From Pseudomonas mendocina (GTDB lineage: Bacteria; Pseudomonadota; Gammaproteobacteria; Pseudomonadales; Pseudomonadaceae): a stretch of DNA of 64,000 bases. The notes below the pieces were generated by a model. The model was not told where the DNA came from. It searched no databases and was given only the letters and a program-made list of their open reading frames with translations. This document shows positions 1-7,494 of this stretch, in pieces; within the stretch, counting starts at the first letter, position 1, and the number at the start of each line of letters is the position of its first letter. The stretch spans positions 3,596,001-3,660,000 of the forward strand of contig NZ_LR134290.1 of the NCBI RefSeq assembly GCF_900636545.1, read 5' to 3'. A program made the position numbers and the translations under genes.

Positions 1-53
1 TGCTGGCCGAATTCGACGATGATTGTGGCGTTGCGCAGCTGCTGAATCTTCAT
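1..53 (-). CDS. MBL-fold metallo-hydrolase, N-terminal fragment (cut by window edge)
   Basis: Only the first 17 codons are visible, starting at an ATG at position 53 and running off the left edge. They read MKIQQLRNATIIVEFGQ. This opening (a short strand with 'RNAT' followed by a hydrophobic strand) is how UlaG-like metallo-beta-lactamase-fold hydrolases usually begin, so the assignment is by resemblance of the N-terminus only. The metal-binding HxHxDH motif would lie outside the window. The gene is divergent from the GlxA-type regulator at 150, with about 96 bases between the starts, so it is the natural candidate target of that regulator. Confidence 0.55.
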   Translation of the reverse strand, partial: MKIQQLRNATIIVEFGQ

Positions 54-149
54 GAAAAGCCCTCGAGTTCTGAGAGCTCCATGCTGCCTATCCGCACCAT
101 GAACAATAATGGCAGTATTGGACACCTTCGATTCATTTTAGGCCACTCC

Positions 150-1106
150 ATGCGCATTGGTTTGCTGCTGTTTCCCGAGTGCATGCCCGCCGGGCTACTG
201 GCTTTCGCCGATTTGCTGCATGCCGCCAATCGCCGGAGCGCATCAGCACTGTTCGAGATTCGCTATGTCGCCGAGCAGGCCGGACCGGTGCAATGCGCCC
301 ATGGACTCGTGCTGCAAGCGCACTCCAACCTCGACCCACGCGCGCTGGATGCCTTGCTGATCCCTGGTTTCTGGGCGGAGTCGGCAGAGCAGGTCGATAC
401 GCTGCTAACGCGCAATGCCACGCTGATTAAGGCGCTTTCGGCCGCCGGCAAGCGCATTCAACTATGGAGTTACTGCACGGGAGTCGGCCTGCTCGCGGCC
501 AGCGGCCGGCTCAACGATCAGGCAGCGACGGTGACCTGGTGGCTGGCAGACGTGATGCAGGAGCGCTTCCCACGAGTTTGCTGGCAAAGCGAGAGCAGCT
601 GCGTGTTCACCCAACGTGTGGCCACCGCCTCCGGGGTGAGCGGTTACCTGCCCATCGCCCAAGGCGTGATCGAGCGTCGTGTTAGCGAGGACGTCTTCAA
701 GGACCTCAGCCAGTTGATGGTGCTACCCCGCCCTGCCGTGCCCCATAGTGCATTTCAAGGCGCCAGCTTGATGCAGCAACCGACGGGGCTGTTGCGGCGC
801 CTGCATAGGTTGATCGAGCAGACGCCTGCCGAACAGCTGACCGTGCAGGCACTGGCCGACAGGCTGGCAATGTCCGGGCGCACTCTGGCGCGCAAGGTAC
901 GGGCGGAAACAGGCGAGGCCGTAGCGAGCTACGCCAGGCGCATCAAGCTCTATCAACTCAGTGAACGACTGGCCATGACCTCGACGCCACTCAGTACCCT
1001 GAGCGCCGACCTGGGTTTCAGTAGCCCGGCCAATCTGCGGCGCATGTTCAAGGCACTGACCGGGCTGACACCTGCGCAATATCGCCAGCAGTATGGGCGT
1101 CAGTAA
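150..1106 (+). CDS. GlxA-family transcriptional regulator (DJ-1/PfpI domain + AraC HTH)
   Basis: A 318-aa regulator. Residues 1 to about 190 form a DJ-1/PfpI-like (class I glutamine amidotransferase-like) domain, with WSYCTGVGLLAASG as the nucleophile-elbow segment. The last 100 residues form the AraC-type double helix-turn-helix (LADRLAMSGRTLARKVRAET, then LGFSSPANLRRMFKALTGLT). Such proteins are cytoplasmic DNA-binding activators or repressors of neighbouring catabolic or detoxification genes. I start it at the ATG at 150 (MRIGLLLFPEC), because the family begins with a hydrophobic strand and the 23 codons upstream of it look non-coding. The head-to-head arrangement with the MBL-fold gene suggests it regulates that gene. 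The ligand is unknown. Confidence 0.88.
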   Translation: MRIGLLLFPECMPAGLLAFADLLHAANRRSASALFEIRYVAEQAGPVQCAHGLVLQAHSNLDPRALDALLIPGFWAESAEQVDTLLTRNATLIKALSAAGKRIQLWSYCTGVGLLAASGRLNDQAATVTWWLADVMQERFPRVCWQSESSCVFTQRVATASGVSGYLPIAQGVIERRVSEDVFKDLSQLMVLPRPAVPHSAFQGASLMQQPTGLLRRLHRLIEQTPAEQLTVQALADRLAMSGRTLARKVRAETGEAVASYARRIKLYQLSERLAMTSTPLSTLSADLGFSSPANLRRMFKALTGLTPAQYRQQYGRQ

Positions 1107-1325
1107 CTCAGGCTGACCGGAAACAGTGTTTTCGGTGCCTGATCACAGCAAAATATTTCAAGACAATTCAAAACGTCCCCCACAGGAAACGACAAAACAA
1201 AAATTGCATTGTTCGTTGCACAAGAGGAACAGTTCTTTGCCAAATCTCCGGTTTAATGCGCTTGCTAACGAGGCGTATAAACGAACTGCGACATTTAGCC
1301 GCATCCGTATTACGAGGAGACAAGC

Positions 1326-1499
1326 ATGAACGTGATCGTGCATGAACGTGACAACGAACATCTTTCCCGTGAAGCCCGTGCCATGGGGATAGTGGCCTGG
1401 GATGTAATTCAGAATGGAGAGCTAGTGGGTATCTTCCCGTCGCAGGACGAAGCCGATGCCTACCGCAAAGCGCTGGAAGACGCGCAACCGCAAGGATAA
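1326..1499 (+). CDS. Small conserved-looking hypothetical protein (57 aa)
   Basis: This 57-codon gene begins MNVIVHERDNEHLSREARAM and ends EDAQPQG. It has a strong Shine-Dalgarno (ACGAGGAGACAAGC before the ATG) and a distinctly AT-richer 219-base leader (1107-1325), as expected for a real, well-expressed small gene. The composition is acidic and balanced, with no signal peptide or membrane segment. The middle (VAWDVIQNGELVGIFPSQDEADAY) reads like a compact beta-beta-alpha unit. Function is not recognised. It is followed directly by a perfect 18-bp inverted repeat. Its 3' end overlaps, on the other strand, the doubtful C-terminus of the ORF at 1460-1798. Confidence 0.7.
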   Translation: MNVIVHERDNEHLSREARAMGIVAWDVIQNGELVGIFPSQDEADAYRKALEDAQPQG

Positions 1500-1798
1500 G
1501 CAGAGGCTGTTGCCGTTTCGAACGAAACGGCAACAGCCTCACGGCGGCGTTTGCAGCGCCCAGCAACACGTCCAGCCAGCGATATCGCCAGCACGCCAAC
1601 TTCCCCCGCAAAAGCACAAAGCCTCCGCCAGAGCCCGACGTCGCCTGGACTGCCCATCGGCACCTCACATCCCTGCAACAGTTGCAACGTCAAATAGCCC
1701 GGTTCGATTTCCAGGTGGCCATGCGCCCCGAGGGCGATGCGCGAATCACTGGATTCGACATCAGGCCAGGTGTAACGGGTGTAGAGTTGAGTGCTCAT
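1460..1798 (-). CDS. Hypothetical protein downstream of the reductase (doubtful C-terminus)
   Basis: The ORF starts 12 bases after the reductase stop, with AGAGG eight bases before the ATG, so translation from the same message is plausible. The N-terminal 60 residues (MSTQLYTRYTWPDVESSDSR...) have normal composition. After that the ORF becomes Ala/Arg/Cys-rich, passes through the perfect inverted repeat at 1503-1540 and overlaps the convergent small gene, which is typical of spurious read-through. Either the gene is real with a poorly conserved tail, or it is a decayed remnant whose true stop was lost. No family is recognised. Confidence 0.35.
   Translation of the reverse strand: MSTQLYTRYTWPDVESSDSRIALGAHGHLEIEPGYLTLQLLQGCEVPMGSPGDVGLWRRLCAFAGEVGVLAISLAGRVAGRCKRRREAVAVSFETATASAYPCGCASSSALR
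1503..1540. terminator. Perfect 18-bp inverted repeat, probable bidirectional terminator
   Basis: Arms GAGGCTGTTGCCGTTTCG (1503-1520) and its exact reverse complement (1523-1540) are separated by AA. It lies 3 bases after the small gene that ends at 1499. There is no T-tract, so it may be a stem-only terminator or mRNA-stabilising hairpin between convergent transcripts. Confidence 0.6.
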
Positions 1799-1810
1799 TT
1801 CCCAGTCCTC

Positions 1811-3856
1811 TTACAGATCAAGCACCAGCGGTTGCACACCATCCTCACCCTGTGCCGGCACCACGCAGCAGATCAACACACCGCCGTCCTGCGGCAATTC
1901 GGCCGGAGGGTTCGGATAATGCACCTGACCACTGAGCAGACGCGTCTTGCAGGTGCCGCAGGAACCACCCCGACAACTGAACTCGGGCGTAAGACCGCGA
2001 CTTTCCGCCAGCTCCAGCAGGCTGCCGCTGTCCGGCTTCCAGCGCGCCTCTTTGCTCGATGCGCTGAAATACACCGGTACCGGCTCCGTCGCCGCCGGCG
2101 GCTGCACGAAGGTGGCGGCCGGGCCGTCCGTACGCCGCTTGAGCGTCGAGGGGCCAAACGCCTCGGCGTGGATACGGACGTCGGCGACGTTCAAATCACG
2201 CAGGCCATCGTAGATCGCCTGGGTAAAGGCGGCCGGGCCGCACAGGTAGAAGTCGTAATCGTCGAACGGCAGCGCCGCCTTGATCTGCTCCAGCTCGATG
2301 CGCCCCTGCTGCTCATAGTCGTGCCCCGGTAGCGCGTCCGCTTCCGGCGTGCTGAGGGCACGGTGAATATTCAGCAAACCACCCGCACGCTGCACCAGTT
2401 CGCGCAGCTCGGCCTGGAACGGCAGGTCGGCCAACGTCCGTGCACCCTGGAAGAAATGAATACGCCTGCCCTGCCCCAGCGCCACCTGCTCACGCAGCAT
2501 CGACAGCAACGGTGTGATGCCAACGCCCGCGCCGATCAACACCAGCGGCCGGTCGGTGTCGCTGTTCAGGGTGAAGCTGCCCAATGGCGGACGCACGTCC
2601 AGCACATCCCCCACTTGTACCTGTTCGTGCAGATGCCGCGAAACCACACCCTGCGCCTTGACGCTGATACGCAGTTGGCCGTCCGACGGCGCACTGGACA
2701 GGCTGTAGGTACGCAGCAGGGTTTCGCCCGCAGCGGTAGTGATGCGAATGGGCAGGTGCTGGCCAGCAGCGAAACTCGGTGCTGCGCCCGTTTCCGGCGC
2801 CAGCACCAATGAGCGAATGTCGGCACTCTCCTGCTGTACGCTCTGCACGCGCCAGCGTTGCCACTGATTGCGCTGCTCACGCTCGTGCAGGCGCGCGTCG
2901 GTTTCCGCCCAGGTGCCGGTCATCAGGCTGGTCGGTGCATATTCCTCGAAGGCCCAGCGCAGCGAGGTCGCCGCAGGGCGCAATACCACTTGCTCGACGT
3001 CGAACGTCCACAGCCGCTCGGCACCTTCGAAGGCCTTGATCAACGGGCTGTCGAGGATGATCTCGGCGCGACCACCCAACTGCAGCACATCGCCCGTGGC
3101 GAAGTCGACGAACAACAGGCCGGCGCGCGGGTTGACGCTGAGGTTACCCAGGGTGTTGAAGAACAGGTTGCCGGCGTAGTCGGGAATGGTCAGGCGCTTG
3201 CCTTCCACTCGTACGAAACCGGCGCGGCCGCCCCGGTGGGAAACATCCACGGAACGACGACCATCGTCGTGCTCGACGTAACTGGCGACGAAGAAGGTGT
3301 CGGCGCCTTCGATCAGCGCGCGGGGGCGTGCATCCAGCTCAGTTGAGTCCACGCGCTCGCCACCCCGTTCGGGCACACGGCGATACTGGCGCAGTTGAAT
3401 GTACTGCGGGCAATTGCCGTAGGAATGCTCCACGGCGATCTCCAGGCGTTGTGCCGAAGCCTGGCGAATCTGCCCGTTGATGCGATTGCGCCGCCGCGTG
3501 TGCAACTCGATACCCAGCAGACCGATGGCATCGCCCGCATCCAGGCCACTGCTGGCCGGGTCGAGCGGATCGAGCGCCATGGCGGCCAGATCGAACGACA
3601 GCCGACGTGGGTCGGGCGAGGTGACGAAGCCCTCCTCGCCTTCGATCAGGGTGGCCCAGGGCTGCCCCGAACCATCGACGGTGCCGGCGATCATGAACGG
3701 CAACTGGTGGTAGAACTCGCGATGCTGATCGGGCATGTAGTCGCGAATCACCTTCTGCCCGAGTACTTCCATGCGTTCACCGACGCCGACCTTTTCCTGC
3801 AGTTGTCTTTCACCGGCGTGCCAGGGCGACTGCCGATGGCTGGGGAGCTGTTGCAT
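1811..3856 (-). CDS. Three-module oxidoreductase: PNPOx-like flavin domain + FAD/NAD reductase + 2Fe-2S ferredoxin
   Basis: A 681-aa soluble fusion. The first 300 or so residues are a pyridoxamine-5'-phosphate-oxidase-like split-barrel flavin domain (FVTSPDPRRLSFD, GNLFFNTLGNLSVNPRAGLLFVDF). The middle is a ferredoxin-NADP reductase module with an FAD-binding RTYSLSSAP and an NAD-binding VLIGAGVGITPLLSML. The C-terminal 90 residues are a plant-type 2Fe-2S ferredoxin with CRGGSCGTC and a final ICC. Electrons would flow NAD(P)H to FAD to the iron-sulfur cluster, with the flavin barrel as the likely substrate site; the substrate is unknown. The start is the ATG at 3856, preceded by GGAGGGCGCAAC. 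The open frame continues upstream only because it runs into the repeat element at 3907-4076, so longer versions are artefacts. Confidence 0.9.
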   Translation of the reverse strand: MQQLPSHRQSPWHAGERQLQEKVGVGERMEVLGQKVIRDYMPDQHREFYHQLPFMIAGTVDGSGQPWATLIEGEEGFVTSPDPRRLSFDLAAMALDPLDPASSGLDAGDAIGLLGIELHTRRRNRINGQIRQASAQRLEIAVEHSYGNCPQYIQLRQYRRVPERGGERVDSTELDARPRALIEGADTFFVASYVEHDDGRRSVDVSHRGGRAGFVRVEGKRLTIPDYAGNLFFNTLGNLSVNPRAGLLFVDFATGDVLQLGGRAEIILDSPLIKAFEGAERLWTFDVEQVVLRPAATSLRWAFEEYAPTSLMTGTWAETDARLHEREQRNQWQRWRVQSVQQESADIRSLVLAPETGAAPSFAAGQHLPIRITTAAGETLLRTYSLSSAPSDGQLRISVKAQGVVSRHLHEQVQVGDVLDVRPPLGSFTLNSDTDRPLVLIGAGVGITPLLSMLREQVALGQGRRIHFFQGARTLADLPFQAELRELVQRAGGLLNIHRALSTPEADALPGHDYEQQGRIELEQIKAALPFDDYDFYLCGPAAFTQAIYDGLRDLNVADVRIHAEAFGPSTLKRRTDGPAATFVQPPAATEPVPVYFSASSKEARWKPDSGSLLELAESRGLTPEFSCRGGSCGTCKTRLLSGQVHYPNPPAELPQDGGVLICCVVPAQGEDGVQPLVLDL

Positions 3857-3906
3857 GTTGCGCCCTCCACGAAAGTGGCCGCCGGGCGATCCCGGCAGCG
3901 GCTGTA

Positions 3907-4076
3907 GGGCGCTTCTAAAAACGTAGGCGAGGCAGCCAGCGCAAGGCAAAAACAAGCGAAAAACGGTCGGAGTCGCGCTCGACTTTACGTGCTGTAAATG
4001 AGCAGTTTGATCGGACTCGCGCACGAGCTTGTTTTTAACGCAGTGATGGCAACGCAGGTAGTTTTTAGAGGCGCCC
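3907..4076. mobile_element. MITE-like element, copy 1 (170 bp)
   Basis: The element has terminal inverted repeats: GGGCGCTTCTAAAAAC at 3907 and the complement of GGGCGCCTCTAAAAAC at 4076. Inner complementary blocks (AAAAACAAGC near 3950, GCTTGTTTTT near 4030) would let the whole unit fold into one long hairpin. It matches the copy at 55509-55648 over both ends and differs by a roughly 30-bp longer centre. It encodes no transposase, so it would need one in trans. It sits 6 bases past the GST stop and 50 bases before the reductase start. I could not identify a clear target duplication for this copy. Confidence 0.85.
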
Positions 4077-4082
4077 TGCGAC

Positions 4083-4709
4083 TCAGGCCTGCAGACCGGC
4101 GGCAGTACGCGGCATCGGCACGAACCCCGGCAGCGCCTCGATGCGTGCCAGCCAGGCGCGAATGTTCGGGTAGGGCTCCAGCGAAACGTTGCCCTCCGGC
4201 GCGTGGGCGATATAGGAGTAGTTGGCGACGTCGGCGATGCTCGGCTTGTCGCCGGTCAGGAACGGGGTTTCGCTCAGCTCGCCCTCCATCACGGTGAACA
4301 GCGCATGGGCGCGATTGATCACTTCTTCAGTATTGAACGAGGCGCCGAACACGGTGACCAGACGCGCAGCAGCGGGACCAAAGGCCACCAGCCCGGCGGC
4401 GACGGACAACCAGCGCTGCACACGGGCAGCAGCAGCGGGCTCCTGCGGCAGCCAGTCGTCATTGCCGTAGCGCTTGGCCAGATATACGAGGATGGCGTTG
4501 GAATCGCTGACGATGGTGCCGCCATCATCGATCACCGGCACCTGGCCAAAGGGGTTGAGGGCCAGGAACGCCGGCGTCTTGTGTTCGCCCTTGGCCAGGT
4601 CGACGAAGATCAGCTCGGTGGGCAGTTGCAGCAGCGAGAGCATCAGCTCGGCACGGTGGGCGTGACCGGAGCGGGGAAAGTTGTACAGCTTGATGGCGGG
4701 ACTAGACAT
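4083..4709 (-). CDS. Glutathione S-transferase family protein
   Basis: A 208-aa cytosolic GST, normal family length. The N-terminal thioredoxin-like half (residues 1-80) carries [30 protein letters not shown] (cis-Pro) and the glutathione-binding [14 protein letters not shown]. The helical C-terminal half includes [19 protein letters not shown], the N-capping region of the fold. It probably conjugates or reduces electrophiles with glutathione; the substrate cannot be inferred. The ATG at 4709 is chosen because AAGGAG lies 8 bases before it and the family begins with 'IKLYNFP'. Two LysR genes lie upstream on the same strand, 133 bp away, and may control it. Confidence 0.9.
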   Translation of the reverse strand: MSSPAIKLYNFPRSGHAHRAELMLSLLQLPTELIFVDLAKGEHKTPAFLALNPFGQVPVIDDGGTIVSDSNAILVYLAKRYGNDDWLPQEPAAAARVQRWLSVAAGLVAFGPAAARLVTVFGASFNTEEVINRAHALFTVMEGELSETPFLTGDKPSIADVANYSYIAHAPEGNVSLEPYPNIRAWLARIEALPGFVPMPRTAAGLQA

Positions 4710-4842
4710 GGCGATGACTCCTTGAAAGTGGGGGTTGGCCATCGCGAGATCACTTAACTTCGCGACGATGGAGCCATGTTCACCCCATCCATCCCACAGA
4801 AGAATCACCAAACAAGACAATCCACTATTTCACTTTCTGCAA

Positions 4843-5736
4843 TTACCCCATCGCAAATGCCGGATGAGCACGCAGGCGCGGTACGGCGAAGTCGAGAAAG
4901 CTGCGCACCCGCGCGGCAGCACGGCGCCCCTCGCGGTAATACAGCTGCACCGGCAGAGGCGGCGCGGCGAAAGCCTCGAGTACGGCCAGCAGTTGCCCCG
5001 TCTGCAGCTCATGATGGGCCTCGTAACTCAGGCAACGAGTCAGCCCGAAACCCGCGAGCGCCGCACGAATAGCGGCCTGCGGCGTGCTACAGGTCAGCCG
5101 TGGCGCGACCTTCACCGTTTCCTGCGCAAAGCGCCACTCCCCCACATGGCCGGTCGTCGAGGTGGCAATGGTGCGATGCGCCGCCAGGGCCTGCGGATTG
5201 GCTGGTCGGCCCCAGCGCTCGAAATAAGCAGGCGCGGCACAGACCACTGGGCGCACCTGCCCCAGCGGCACAGCAAAGCCGGACGAACTGGGCAGGTGCC
5301 CGACGACCACGGCCAGGTCGATGCCCTCCTCCAGCAGCCTCGGCAGCTCCTCGCGCGCCAGGGTCGCCAGGCTCACCTTGGGAAATGCCGCCAGGTAATC
5401 GACAGCGACAGGCATCAGCACCTGGTGCGTCATCAACAGCGGCAGAGCCAGGGTCAACTGTCCGGCCGGGCTGGCATGCAGGCCAGTCACCGAGCGCTCG
5501 GCCTCATCCAGCCGTTGCAGAATGCGCAAGCAACTGTCGGCAAACGCCGCACCTGCCGGGCTCAGGCTTACGCCACGCGGACCACGCAGCAGCAGGCTAG
5601 CGTCCAGGCGGTTTTCCAGCGCCGTCACGGTGCGCATCACCGTGGCCTGCGACAGTTGCAGCGCCCTGGCGGCTGCCGCCAGGCTGCCCGCCTGCGCCAC
5701 GGCGAGGAACACCTGCATCTCGCGATGATGATTCAT
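4843..5736 (-). CDS. LysR-family transcriptional regulator (second of a tandem pair)
   Basis: A 297-aa LysR regulator. The winged HTH occupies residues 1-60 (MQVFLAVAQAGSLAAAARAL, then QLSQATVMRTVTALENRL). It is followed by a periplasmic-binding-protein-like effector domain with the typical RLLEEGIDLAVVVG and RPVVCAAPAYFERWGRP. The start ATG at 5736 overlaps the stop of the preceding LysR gene in an ATGA junction, so the two are translationally coupled. The pair shares the VGQ/LGQ-xRPVVCA segment and gene order, so they look like diverged duplicates. The 133-bp gap downstream leads to the GST gene. Longer versions of this ORF, reaching into the upstream gene, are out of frame with it and false. 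Confidence 0.92.
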   Translation of the reverse strand: MNHHREMQVFLAVAQAGSLAAAARALQLSQATVMRTVTALENRLDASLLLRGPRGVSLSPAGAAFADSCLRILQRLDEAERSVTGLHASPAGQLTLALPLLMTHQVLMPVAVDYLAAFPKVSLATLAREELPRLLEEGIDLAVVVGHLPSSSGFAVPLGQVRPVVCAAPAYFERWGRPANPQALAAHRTIATSTTGHVGEWRFAQETVKVAPRLTCSTPQAAIRAALAGFGLTRCLSYEAHHELQTGQLLAVLEAFAAPPLPVQLYYREGRRAAARVRSFLDFAVPRLRAHPAFAMG

Positions 5737-6656
5737 GTGGCAGGTGGAGCACCGGCCGCGCGTAGGGCCGGGTCGGCACGAAAACTCGCGGCGCAATGGT
5801 CGACGAAGGTACGCACCTTGGCCGACACCTGACGCCCGCCCTGGTGAATGATGTGCACCGGCAAGGCCGGCGGTTCGAAGGTTTCGAGCACCAGTTCGAT
5901 CTCGCCACGGGCTAGCGCATCGGCGACCTGGTAGGACAACACGCGGGTGTAGCCCCAGCCCAGACGCGCGGCGCCGATTGCCGCCTGGTTGGAGCTGACG
6001 GTGAAGCGTGGCGCAGGGGTGAAGCCGAACACGCCATCGGCGCCAACGAAGTTCCAGTGCGTCAGCAGACCGCTGGCACTGGACATGACGATGGGCGCAT
6101 CGCGCAACTCGTCCGGGTGGCGCGGGCGCCCGACGCGGTCGAGAAACTCTGGCGACGCGCACACCACCGGGCGAATCTGCCCAACCTGCAACGCCGGATG
6201 ATCCCCCTCGGGCAGCGAACCGATGCGCACGGCGACGTCGATGCCCTCCTCCATCATGTTCACCACGCGGTCGACCAGCAGCGCGTTGATTTCCACGTCC
6301 GGGTGGGTGTCGAGGTACTGGGCGATGCGTGGAATCAGGAACAGCTCGCCGAACATCACCGGCGCGGTCACGGTGAGCCGACCACGCGGCCGCACGCTGC
6401 CACCGGCGGCCAGCTCCTCGGCCTCCTCCAGTTCCAGCAGGATGCGCCGGCAATCCTCGACATAGCGCTGGCCGGCCTCGGTCAGGCGCAGGCTACGGGT
6501 GCTGCGCGCCAGCAACAGCGTGCCGAGACGTGCCTCCAGCGCAGCAACGGCGCGGGTCACGCTGGGCGGCGAGATACCCAGCAGCTTGGCACCGCCAGCG
6601 AAGCTCTCGGCCTCGGTGACCGCCAGCAGCACCTTCATTTCCTGAAACCGATCCAT
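5733..6656 (-). CDS. LysR-family transcriptional regulator (first of a tandem pair)
   Basis: A 307-aa LysR regulator with the DNA-binding domain at residues 1-60 (MDRFQEMKVLLAVTEAESFA, GISPPSVTRAVAALEARLG). Its effector domain contains NMMEEGIDVAVRIGSLP and QIRPVVCASPEFLDRVGRP. This belongs to the large LysR subgroup that begins 'MDRFQEM'; many such genes regulate adjacent oxidoreductases or exporters. I use the ATG at 6656 rather than the GTG two codons upstream. It lies downstream of the LysE-type exporter gene on the same strand and overlaps the next LysR gene by 4 nt. Its effector is unknown. Confidence 0.92.
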   Translation of the reverse strand: MDRFQEMKVLLAVTEAESFAGGAKLLGISPPSVTRAVAALEARLGTLLLARSTRSLRLTEAGQRYVEDCRRILLELEEAEELAAGGSVRPRGRLTVTAPVMFGELFLIPRIAQYLDTHPDVEINALLVDRVVNMMEEGIDVAVRIGSLPEGDHPALQVGQIRPVVCASPEFLDRVGRPRHPDELRDAPIVMSSASGLLTHWNFVGADGVFGFTPAPRFTVSSNQAAIGAARLGWGYTRVLSYQVADALARGEIELVLETFEPPALPVHIIHQGGRQVSAKVRTFVDHCAASFRADPALRAAGAPPAT

Positions 6657-6719
6657 CGTCACCGCCTGGTTTTCTGTTGCACCGACGCAGCGTAACTCAT
6701 GACGAGGCCACGTCCTGAA

Positions 6720-7340
6720 TCAGCGCCGGCTCAAGGCCAGGCGCGCGGCGAAGAGGAGGAAGATCAGCCCCGTGCTGCGATCCATCCACTTGATCACCAC
6801 CTCGCGCCGCAACCAGTGACCGAGCGGCTGGGTGGCGCCGATCAGCAGCAACGCCCAGACCAGGCTGAGCGCCACGTGAATGCCCACCAGGCCGAACGTC
6901 CAGGCAATCAGCGGTTGGCCCTGCGGGATGAACTGCGGCAGGAATGACACGTAGAAGATCCCTACCTTGGGGTTGAGCACATTGCCCAGCAGACCACGCA
7001 GGAACCAGTTGGCGCTGGCAGTATCACTCGCCTGCGCAGGCGCCAGCGAGGTACGCGGGCGCAGCAGCATGTTCAGCCCGAGCCAGGCCAGATAGGCCGC
7101 ACCGCAGTACTTGAGCAGGTTGTAACCGAACTCGGAAACCGCCAGCAGCGCGCCCAGGCCGAAGGCCACCGCCGCGCCCCAGATCAGGCAGCCGGCATTG
7201 ATGCCCAGCGCCGCGCGAAACGCCTGCTGCCGGCCCTCGACCGCTGCAGTACGCAGCACCAGCGCAGTGTCGATCCCGGGAGTCAGAGTCAGCAGTGTAG
7301 CCGCCAGGGTGAAGGCGATCAGGTTTTCGGCAAAGGGCAT
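6720..7340 (-). CDS. LysE/RhtB-family amino-acid (or metabolite) exporter
   Basis: A 206-aa inner-membrane protein with about six hydrophobic segments. The N-terminus (LIAFTLAATLLTLTPGIDTALVLRTA) contains the family TPG motif at the end of helix 1, followed by GINAGCLIWG, and LLGNVLNPKVGIFYVSF in the middle is the second family signature. LysE/RhtB proteins export amino acids or related small molecules by proton exchange. The start at 7340 follows the family; the 16 codons upstream are Arg-rich and lie outside the membrane topology. The LysR gene at 5733-6656 is directly downstream on the same strand, which fits a regulator-exporter pair. Confidence 0.9.
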   Translation of the reverse strand: MPFAENLIAFTLAATLLTLTPGIDTALVLRTAAVEGRQQAFRAALGINAGCLIWGAAVAFGLGALLAVSEFGYNLLKYCGAAYLAWLGLNMLLRPRTSLAPAQASDTASANWFLRGLLGNVLNPKVGIFYVSFLPQFIPQGQPLIAWTFGLVGIHVALSLVWALLLIGATQPLGHWLRREVVIKWMDRSTGLIFLLFAARLALSRR

Positions 7341-7416
7341 CGGCAGGCGCTCCGGTCGAAGGGCAGAGCGCGAGTATAAACAGCGCATCGCTGGCCGTCG
7401 TCAGGCCAGCGATCCC

Positions 7417-7490
7417 GTAGGGTGCACCATGCGCACCGCGGTTCATTCACGCGATGAATGTTGCCGGTGGTGCGCGCGGCGCACCCTACG
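7417..7490. repeat. REP pair (BIME-like), family GTAGGGTGC
   Basis: GTAGGGTGCACCATGCGCACC starts at 7417 and an inverted partner, GGTGCGCGCGGCGCACCCTAC, ends at 7489. The two head-to-head palindromic units are separated by about 28 bases. The same family recurs at 12514 and 12791. It lies between convergently read or terminal ends of the thiolase and exporter genes, a usual REP location. Confidence 0.8.
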
Positions 7491-7494
7491 TCGT

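Noticed and set aside
3857-4024. Longer N-terminus for the PNPOx-ferredoxin reductase
   Set aside because: The extra 56 codons read through the MITE at 3907-4076 and are not preceded by a ribosome-binding site; GGAGGG supports 3856.
5737-6453. A 536-aa fusion of a LysR gene with upstream Arg/Ala-rich sequence
   Set aside because: The upstream part is an out-of-frame shadow of the other LysR gene; the true start is the ATG in the ATGA overlap.
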